A stretch of DNA of 11,281 bases, from contig CALAIJ010000121.1 in the NCBI GenBank assembly GCA_937923365.1, positions 1-11,281 of the forward strand, written 5' to 3'. This DNA comes from an uncultured Sulfitobacter sp. GTDB lineage: Bacteria > Pseudomonadota > Alphaproteobacteria > Rhodobacterales > Rhodobacteraceae. A program made the position numbers and the translations under genes. Each line of letters starts with the position of its first letter. Position 1 is the first letter of the stretch. This document shows positions 7,022 through 11,281 of this stretch, piece after piece. Under the pieces are notes generated by a model that made no database searches, was not told the origin of the DNA, and worked only from the letters and a program-made list of their open reading frames with translations.

Positions 7022-7678
7022 CTAGGCTGGCAGATGCGACACGTCATTGAACCCACGCAAGATCATCCGATCACCACTGATCACAAGCCGGCTAATCGAC
7101 CCGTTTTCAGCGCCGTGAAAAGTAAACGCGGGTGCGCCCGTCGCCACCGCCAGCGCCGCGCCAATGACGCCGCCATGTACCACAACTGCGACCAATTCAT
7201 CTACATGCGCCTGCGCAATCCGCATCAGCCCAGCGCGCACGCGCGCCTGCAATTCAGCGGTGGTTTCCGCACCCGGAATTTCGCCCCACTCCTGACGGGT
7301 TTTCGCCCGCACATAGGCAGGATCATTTTCAGCGGCGCGAAAGCGATATTCGCCGCCGTCCCAGTCGCCCAAAAATATCTCGTGCAAATCCCGCTCGACG
7401 CGCGGCGTCAGACCCAGATGATCCGCCAAAGGCGCAGCCGTTTGATGGGTGCGCTGCATCTTGGTCACATAGATCGCGCTGATCGGCTCTGCCCGAAGAC
7501 GATGCCCAACAGCAACCGCCTGGGCCTCTCCAACAGGATGCAGGGCGGGATCACCTTGCCCATCAACCATCGCGAAACTCTGACCGCGCACAGCCGCCTG
7601 CGTTTCTCCATGGCGGATCAGCAGCAGATCTGCCGCTCCCTTGGGTGGTGCAAACTTGTGCTGGCGCGCCTCTTCCAT
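7022..7678 (-). CDS. Histidine phosphatase family protein
   Basis: A 218-residue phosphoglycerate-mutase-like histidine phosphatase. LLLIRHGET (18-26) holds the phospho-accepting His23 with Arg22. Arg76 lies in KMQRTHQTA, Glu100 in LHEIFLGDWDG, and the second catalytic histidine is His168 in VVVHGGVIG. All are at the expected spacing, so the enzyme should be active. It ends RLVISG...GFNDVSHLPA, the usual terminal strand. I chose ATG 7678 because GGGAGG is six bases upstream; GTG 7714 would overlap the leader of the divergent gene. The family includes sugar-phosphate, nucleotide and cofactor phosphatases, and the substrate cannot be named. It is an intact relative of the broken phosphatase at 126-506, although from a different subgroup (RHGET versus RHGQASF). 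Cytoplasmic. Confidence 0.88.
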   Translation of the reverse strand: MEEARQHKFAPPKGAADLLLIRHGETQAAVRGQSFAMVDGQGDPALHPVGEAQAVAVGHRLRAEPISAIYVTKMQRTHQTAAPLADHLGLTPRVERDLHEIFLGDWDGGEYRFRAAENDPAYVRAKTRQEWGEIPGAETTAELQARVRAGLMRIAQAHVDELVAVVVHGGVIGAALAVATGAPAFTFHGAENGSISRLVISGDRMILRGFNDVSHLPA

Positions 7679-7719
7679 TGCAACCTCCCTATCGCTTTCC
7701 CCGATTAAGGACACATCTC
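7679..7719. promoter_or_regulatory. 41-base divergent leader
   Basis: Only 41 bases separate two divergent ATGs. They contain both ribosome-binding sites, GGGAGG for the minus gene (about 7684-7689) and AAGGA for the plus gene (7706-7710). There is no room for two ordinary promoters. At least one promoter must therefore lie inside the opposite coding sequence, which would make overlapping 5' ends. No promoter hexamers stand out. Confidence 0.5.
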
Positions 7720-8724
7720 ATGACAAACCGCCAGATCACAATTGCCGAGCTACCAACCGGGGCGTTGACCTCTGCTCATTTCAAAATGAGCGATGTAGAG
7801 ATGCCCGAAGCCGGGGAAGGCGAAGTCCTGCTCCGCGTTATCCTCATATCCATCGATGCCGCCAACCGTTCTTGGATGAAAGGCGCGACCTACCGCGCTG
7901 CGGTGCAAGCAGGTGATCCGATGCCCACCTATGCGATCTGCGAGGTCATGGCATCGAACAGCCCCAAGCTGGCCCTGGGCGATATCGTCGCCGCCGACGC
8001 GACTTGGTCCGACTACATCACCACCAAAGCCCACAAAGTGCAAAAGCTGCCCAAGGTGCAAACCCTCTCCCACCTGATGTCTGTCTACGGAATTGCAGGC
8101 AAAACCGCATTTCACGGGCTCATGTCCATCGGAAAGCCGCTGGCGGGCGAAACCGTACTCGTTTCCGCCGCAGCCGGTTCTGTTGGCGGGTACGTCGGTC
8201 AAATCGCATCAGCGCTTGGCTGTCGCGTCGTCGGTATCGCAGGCGGCCCAGAGAAATGCGCATGGGTTCAAGAACAGCTCGGCTTTGACGCCTGCGTTGA
8301 TTACCGCGAAGCAGGCCTTAGCAAAGCGCTGTTCGCCGCCTGCCCCGATGGCGCAGATGTCTATTTCGATAACGTCGGTGGCAAAGTCCTCGAGTCCGCC
8401 ATCAACGTAATGAACCAAAAGGGCCGTGTCGTGTGCTGCGGCGCGATCAGCCAATACGACACTGACACCCCCACAGGCCCGCGTAACCTGCCCGGCGCTT
8501 TGGTGGTGAAACGTCTTTCGATGGAAGGCTTTATCGTCATGGATTTCGCCCATAACGATGCCAAATGCCTGCGGGCTATGCAGCATTGGGTCGCGTCAGG
8601 TCAGCTCAAGGTATTTGAGGATATCGTTGATGGTCTAGAGAACGCGCCTCAAGCCTTGATCGGTTTGCTCAATGGCGACAACAAGGGCAAGCGCCTTGTG
8701 CGTGTCGCCGCAGATCCAATCTAA
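7720..8724 (+). CDS. CurA/PTGR-like NADPH-dependent enal/enone reductase
   Basis: A 334-residue zinc-independent MDR protein of the prostaglandin reductase / curcumin reductase (LTB4DH) group. The GroES-like half contains VILISIDAANRSWMKGATY (40-58), and the fold's linker is SVYGIAGKTAFHGL. The Rossmann half has SAAAGSVGGYVGQIA (149-163) and GIAGGPEKC (172-180), whose lysine normally contacts the NADPH 2'-phosphate. DYREAGL and YFDNVGG follow as in the family. Known members reduce the C=C bond of enals and enones (4-hydroxynonenal, 15-keto-prostaglandins, curcumin). The usual DPYMRGRM segment, present in the protein at 10683, is replaced here by NRSWMKGA, so this is a distinct subgroup. ATG 7720 is preceded by AAGGA. 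First gene of a three-gene operon, 13 bases before the hydratase gene. Confidence 0.88.
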   Translation: MTNRQITIAELPTGALTSAHFKMSDVEMPEAGEGEVLLRVILISIDAANRSWMKGATYRAAVQAGDPMPTYAICEVMASNSPKLALGDIVAADATWSDYITTKAHKVQKLPKVQTLSHLMSVYGIAGKTAFHGLMSIGKPLAGETVLVSAAAGSVGGYVGQIASALGCRVVGIAGGPEKCAWVQEQLGFDACVDYREAGLSKALFAACPDGADVYFDNVGGKVLESAINVMNQKGRVVCCGAISQYDTDTPTGPRNLPGALVVKRLSMEGFIVMDFAHNDAKCLRAMQHWVASGQLKVFEDIVDGLENAPQALIGLLNGDNKGKRLVRVAADPI

Positions 8725-8737
8725 AGGAGCCCGCACC

Positions 8738-9208
8738 ATGTCCTCTCTTCAAGCGGCCCTCGCGCAAACCGAAACCCAGATTGGCCACGAAGTGGGCGTC
8801 GCCAACTGGATCACCGTTGATCAAAAGATGATCGATGATTTCGCCAACACAACACATGACACGCAATGGATTCATACGGATCCGATACGCGCGGCAGCAG
8901 AGACTCCGTTTGGCGGCACCATCTCGCATGGGTTTCTGACCCTGTCGCTGGCCAGTCGCTTTGCCTACGACTGCTTTCCTATGTTGCCGGGACAAGTGAT
9001 GGGCATCAATTACGGAATGAACAAACTGCGGTTCTTGATGCCAGTGCGCGCAGGCGCGCGGCTTCGCGGGCGTTTCACCTTGCAAGCGGTCAAAGCGCGA
9101 AGCGCGACGGACCTGCTGCGCACCAACACGCTGACCATCGAGATAGAGGGCGAAGATACTCCCGCGCTCGTGGCTGAATGGCTCGGCCTTGCCGTGTTCA
9201 AAGACTGA
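8738..9208 (+). CDS. MaoC-type (R)-specific enoyl-CoA hydratase
   Basis: A 156-residue single-hotdog MaoC protein. The hydratase-2 motif is complete: DTQWIHTDPIRA (41-52) with catalytic Asp41 and His46, then ETPFGGTISHGFLTLSL (55-71). This predicts reversible hydration of trans-2-enoyl-CoA to (R)-3-hydroxyacyl-CoA. The start ATG 8738 has AAAGGAG upstream, which overlaps the stop of the preceding gene; the next gene follows after 13 bases, so the three are co-transcribed. The minus-strand acyl-CoA operon has dehydrogenase, 3-hydroxyacyl-CoA dehydrogenase and thiolase candidates but no hydratase, so this protein may fill the gap. If so, the partner dehydrogenase should accept the (R)-isomer, as many SDRs do. 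It could instead act on the product of the reductase beside it. Confidence 0.9.
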   Translation: MSSLQAALAQTETQIGHEVGVANWITVDQKMIDDFANTTHDTQWIHTDPIRAAAETPFGGTISHGFLTLSLASRFAYDCFPMLPGQVMGINYGMNKLRFLMPVRAGARLRGRFTLQAVKARSATDLLRTNTLTIEIEGEDTPALVAEWLGLAVFKD

Positions 9209-9221
9209 AAAAGGAAGACAG

Positions 9222-9911
9222 ATGCAACTTGACCAAGCCATGAGCGAACGCCGCTCCATCCGAGGATTTACGGACGCGCCAGTTTCGCAAGAGATCTTGG
9301 AAGACGTGATCGCACTGGCCAACCGCGCTCCCTCTTCGATGAATACGCAGCCTTGGCATCTACATGTCCTGACCGGTGATCCGCTGGAACAGGTCCGCAA
9401 GGGAAATACCGAGCGGATGTTAGGCGGCGTGACCCCTACCCGCGATATCGAGGACTACGCCGCTTATGAAGGTGAGCACCGCAAACGACAAATCGAAATC
9501 GCCGTACAGCTGTTCGAGGCCATGGGGATCGAGCGCCACGATGCCGAGCGCCGTCAGGACTGGGTCATGCGCGGGTTTCGCCAGTTCGATGCGCCTGTCT
9601 CCATTGTGGTCTGTTTTGACCGCGCGCTGCTGAACAACACGATTGCGCATTTCGATACTGGTGCGATGACCTATGGTCTGGTCCTTGCCGCTTGGGCACG
9701 GGGCCTGGGCACGGTCATCAACGGACAGGGCATAATGCAAAGTCCGGTCGTGCGCGAAGTCGCAGGCATCCCCGATGATCAGATCATCTTGACCTGCGTC
9801 GCGCTGGGCTGGCCAGATGAAGACTTTGTCGCCAACACCGTCGTGTCGCACCGGCGTCCGATCAGCAACACCACCCGTTTCCTGGGCTTTGACGACGCAA
9901 AGACGCCCTGA
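9222..9911 (+). CDS. FMN-dependent nitroreductase family protein
   Basis: A 229-residue nitroreductase. The FMN-phosphate motif ERRSIRGF (9-16) and the flavin-contacting APSSMNTQPW (36-45) are typical, as is the C-terminal GLGTVINGQGIMQSPVVREV followed by DDQIILTCVALGWPDE. Members reduce nitro groups, quinones or activated double bonds with NAD(P)H; some are specialised dehydrogenases, so the natural substrate is open. ATG 9222 has AGGAAG upstream, 13 bases after the MaoC gene. It closes the operon that opens with an enal reductase, and a NemR-like regulator gene follows 78 bases later. That neighbourhood favours a role in handling electrophiles such as quinones or nitro compounds. A homodimer in the cytoplasm is expected. 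No terminator hairpin with a T-run is visible after it. Confidence 0.88.
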   Translation: MQLDQAMSERRSIRGFTDAPVSQEILEDVIALANRAPSSMNTQPWHLHVLTGDPLEQVRKGNTERMLGGVTPTRDIEDYAAYEGEHRKRQIEIAVQLFEAMGIERHDAERRQDWVMRGFRQFDAPVSIVVCFDRALLNNTIAHFDTGAMTYGLVLAAWARGLGTVINGQGIMQSPVVREVAGIPDDQIILTCVALGWPDEDFVANTVVSHRRPISNTTRFLGFDDAKTP

Positions 9912-9955
9912 TCGCAGGACACAATCGCCCGGTATCGCCAGCACCAAAGGGGAAC

Positions 9956-9970
9956 TAGACGACTGGTCTA
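9956..9970. promoter_or_regulatory. NemR-type operator TAGAC-N5-GTCTA
   Basis: TAGACGACTGGTCTA is a 15-base odd-centre palindrome, symmetric in 6 of 7 pairs, 19 bases before the ATG of the TetR gene. Its right arm overlaps TCTAAT (9967-9972), a good -10 hexamer, so bound repressor would block RNA polymerase. From memory, TAGAC-armed palindromes are characteristic of NemR-type TetR operators. Autorepression of the regulator, and of the reductase gene downstream if co-transcribed, is the natural reading. Confidence 0.72.
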
Positions 9971-9989
9971 ATTTAGGGCATTAAACCTC

Positions 9990-10604
9990 ATGCAAACGCG
10001 CACCGCTTCCACCAAAGACCACATTCTTGCAACCGGCAGAGGCCTTGTCGCGCAACGGGGATTTGCGGGCATGGGACTGAATGAATTACTCAAATCAGCC
10101 TCGGTGCCCAAGGGATCATTCTATCACTATTTCGCTTCGAAAGAGGATTTTGGCTGCAAACTGCTTGAGCAATACCTTTCGCGATACCTCACCCGGCTTG
10201 AAGAGATACTCACCACGGGCAGCCCTGATGCACGAACGCGGTTGATGCAGTATTGGTCTCTTTGGATCAGCACGCAAACGTCAGGTGATGTCTGCGCGCA
10301 ATGTTTGATCGTGAAGATTGGCGCCGAAATCTCGGATGTGTCTGATGAGATGCGCGGCATTCTTGAGGAAGGAACCGGTCGGATTGGCGCGCGTCTTTCG
10401 CAGGCTATCGCCGACGGTCAGGCAGACCACACAATTTGCGAAACCGTGCAATCGGATTTGCTTGGGCCTGCGCTCTACGAAATGTGGTTAGGCGCGAGCC
10501 TGATGGCGAAACTTTCGCGTACCCGCGACGCGTTTCTGAATGCCATGGCAACAACCGAACTTCTATTGCCCTCGCCTTCGCAAAACCCAAAGGAAACATC
10601 TTGA
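9990..10604 (+). CDS. NemR-like TetR-family repressor, electrophile/redox sensing
   Basis: A 204-residue TetR repressor. The helix-turn-helix is GMGLNELLKSASVPKGSFYHYFASKEDFG (27-55), nearly the same as E. coli NemR (GMGLSELLK...VPKGSFYHYF). Similarity continues through the sensor domain: CLIVKIGAEISDVSDEMR against CLTVKLSAEVCDLSEDMR, and WLGASLMAKLSR against WLGANLQAKISR. Cys105 and Lys174 fall at the positions of NemR Cys106 and Lys175, the pair that reacts with hypochlorite, methylglyoxal and quinones and releases DNA. I compared with NemR from memory. Cys102 is extra. ATG 9990 has only a weak ribosome-binding site (AGGG at 9974-9977), consistent with low expression. It probably represses itself and the reductase gene 78 bases downstream through the palindrome at 9956-9970. 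The nemA flavoenzyme partner of E. coli is not present here. Confidence 0.9.
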   Translation: MQTRTASTKDHILATGRGLVAQRGFAGMGLNELLKSASVPKGSFYHYFASKEDFGCKLLEQYLSRYLTRLEEILTTGSPDARTRLMQYWSLWISTQTSGDVCAQCLIVKIGAEISDVSDEMRGILEEGTGRIGARLSQAIADGQADHTICETVQSDLLGPALYEMWLGASLMAKLSRTRDAFLNAMATTELLLPSPSQNPKETS

Positions 10605-10654
10605 AAATCCTTTGCAAAACCAGCGCCAATTCAACGTCGATATTCGCCTGCATC

Positions 10655-10669
10655 TAGACCATTCTTCCT
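10655..10669 (+). promoter_or_regulatory. Degenerate second operator before the downstream reductase gene
   Basis: TAGACCATTCTTCCT keeps the TAGAC arm and matches the reverse complement of the operator at 9956-9970 (TAGACCAGTCGTCTA) in 11 of 15 positions. It stands 14 bases before the reductase ATG, next to the ribosome-binding site GAAGGTGA. It could be a weak NemR-type site for local control; the right arm is poor, so it may be chance. Confidence 0.35.
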
Positions 10670-10682
10670 GAAGGTGAACTCG

Positions 10683-11281
10683 ATGACACAAAGCACCAAT
10701 TCAAACCGCCAAATCGTCCTTGCGCAGCGCCCCGTTGGCGCCCCCGATGCGAACACTTTACGCCTTGAGACGTCAGATGTGCCAGTCGCAAATGCAGGCG
10801 AGATGCTGCTTCGGACCGAGTATCTTTCGCTTGATCCCTACATGCGCGGCCGGATGAACGACGCCAAATCATATGCCGATCCTGTGGCCATTGGTGCACC
10901 CATGGTTGGCGCTACTGTAGCGCGTGTCGTCACTTCGAATGTCAAAGGGTTTGCGACCGGTGACTGGGTTCTCAGCTTTAGTGGCTGGCAGGACTATGCA
11001 ATCTCGGACGGAACAGGTATCACCAATATGGGAACCGACCCCGTAAATCCGTCTTGGGCGCTTGGCATCATGGGCATGCCGGGGTTCACAGCCTATTGTG
11101 GCTTGCTTGAAATAGGCGAACCCAAAGCCGGTGAAACAGTAGTCACTGCCGCTGCAACCGGTCCGGTTGGGGCAACCGTCGGCCAGATCGCCAAGATCAA
11201 GGGATGCCGGGCCGTTGGAATCGCCGGCGGGGCCGAAAAATGTGCCCATGCGGTGAACGAGCTTGGGTTTGATGTCTGCAT
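10683..11281 (+). CDS. CurA/PTGR-like NADP-dependent oxidoreductase, N-terminal part
   Basis: The first 199 codons of a zinc-independent MDR reductase that continues past the right edge; relatives are about 340 residues long. It shows EYLSLDPYMRGRM (46-58), GAPMVGATVARVV, IMGMPGFTAYCGL (129-141), the cofactor loop AAATGPVGATVGQIAK (156-171) and AGGAEKC (181-187). These are hallmarks of the YncB/CurA/LTB4 12-hydroxydehydrogenase group, which uses NADPH to saturate the C=C bond of enals and enones. Thr-Gly-Pro replaces the more common Ala-Gly-Ala/Ser in the loop. ATG 10683 has GAAGGTGA six bases upstream. It follows the NemR-like regulator by 78 bases on the same strand, an arrangement that points to inducible detoxification of reactive carbonyls. 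It is a paralogue of the gene at 7720-8724, clearest over the cofactor-binding half. Confidence 0.88.
   Translation, partial: MTQSTNSNRQIVLAQRPVGAPDANTLRLETSDVPVANAGEMLLRTEYLSLDPYMRGRMNDAKSYADPVAIGAPMVGATVARVVTSNVKGFATGDWVLSFSGWQDYAISDGTGITNMGTDPVNPSWALGIMGMPGFTAYCGLLEIGEPKAGETVVTAAATGPVGATVGQIAKIKGCRAVGIAGGAEKCAHAVNELGFDVC

Noticed and set aside
7016..7023. AGGGCCCT palindrome between the convergent genes as a shared terminator.
   Set aside because: Only eight bases with no loop and no T-run; it cannot form a stable hairpin.
8634..8641. GGTCTAGA in the reductase gene as another NemR-type site.
   Set aside because: It lies inside coding sequence, has a single arm and no partner arm at the right spacing.
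8669..9400. Minus-strand open frames opposite the MaoC and nitroreductase genes.
   Set aside because: They have no recognisable domain or ribosome-binding site and are antisense to clear genes.
10588..10614. Inverted repeat CAAAGGA-N13-TCCTTTG over the end of the TetR gene as a terminator.
   Set aside because: It is AT-rich with a long loop, straddles the stop codon and has no T-run after it. Not a convincing intrinsic terminator.

Overview
The window looks like chromosome of a marine Rhodobacterales (Roseobacter-group) alphaproteobacterium. This rests on moderately high GC, GCC/GCG/GGC-rich codon use, tightly packed genes with ATGA/TAATG-type overlaps, and protein families typical of that group. 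No direct taxonomic marker (rRNA, ribosomal protein) is present. I saw no tRNA, rRNA, CRISPR array, insertion sequence or integrase. No gene-free stretch exceeds 300 bases.

Region 1 (1-5872, minus strand) is one compact fatty-acyl-CoA catabolic operon, read right to left. It holds two different acyl-CoA dehydrogenase subunits (4703-5872, 3582-4697), a short-chain dehydrogenase (2761-3582), a thiolase (1538-2734), a nitronate monooxygenase-like flavoprotein (549-1538), a broken histidine phosphatase (126-506), and the first 37 codons of an aminoglycoside-phosphotransferase-fold kinase of the ACAD10/LvaA type (1-113, cut by the window edge). The two dehydrogenase subunits have complementary active-site residues, as expected of an alpha2beta2 enzyme. 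The operon has no enoyl-CoA hydratase of its own.

Region 2 (5873-6011) is the divergent control region. It leads to a lone quinone-oxidoreductase-type MDR protein (6012-7010), which converges on a second, intact histidine phosphatase (7022-7678).

Region 3 (7720-9911, plus strand) is a three-gene operon: a CurA/PTGR-like NADPH-dependent reductase, a MaoC-type (R)-enoyl-CoA hydratase that could supply the hydration step missing from region 1, and an FMN nitroreductase.

Region 4 (9956-11281) is a NemR-like TetR regulator with its own palindromic operator, followed by the start of another CurA/PTGR-like reductase (cut by the right edge). The regulator keeps the cysteine and lysine that E. coli NemR uses to sense electrophiles and reactive chlorine.

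Taken together, the right half reads as an electrophile-, enal- or quinone-detoxification island and the left half as beta-oxidation of an unusual acyl chain. A testable unifying idea is that reactive enals and hydroxy-acids, such as lipid-peroxidation products, are reduced by the MDR enzymes and then degraded through a kinase-plus-dehydrogenase route like those of LvaA/LvaC and ACAD10/11. This link is inference, not shown by the sequence.
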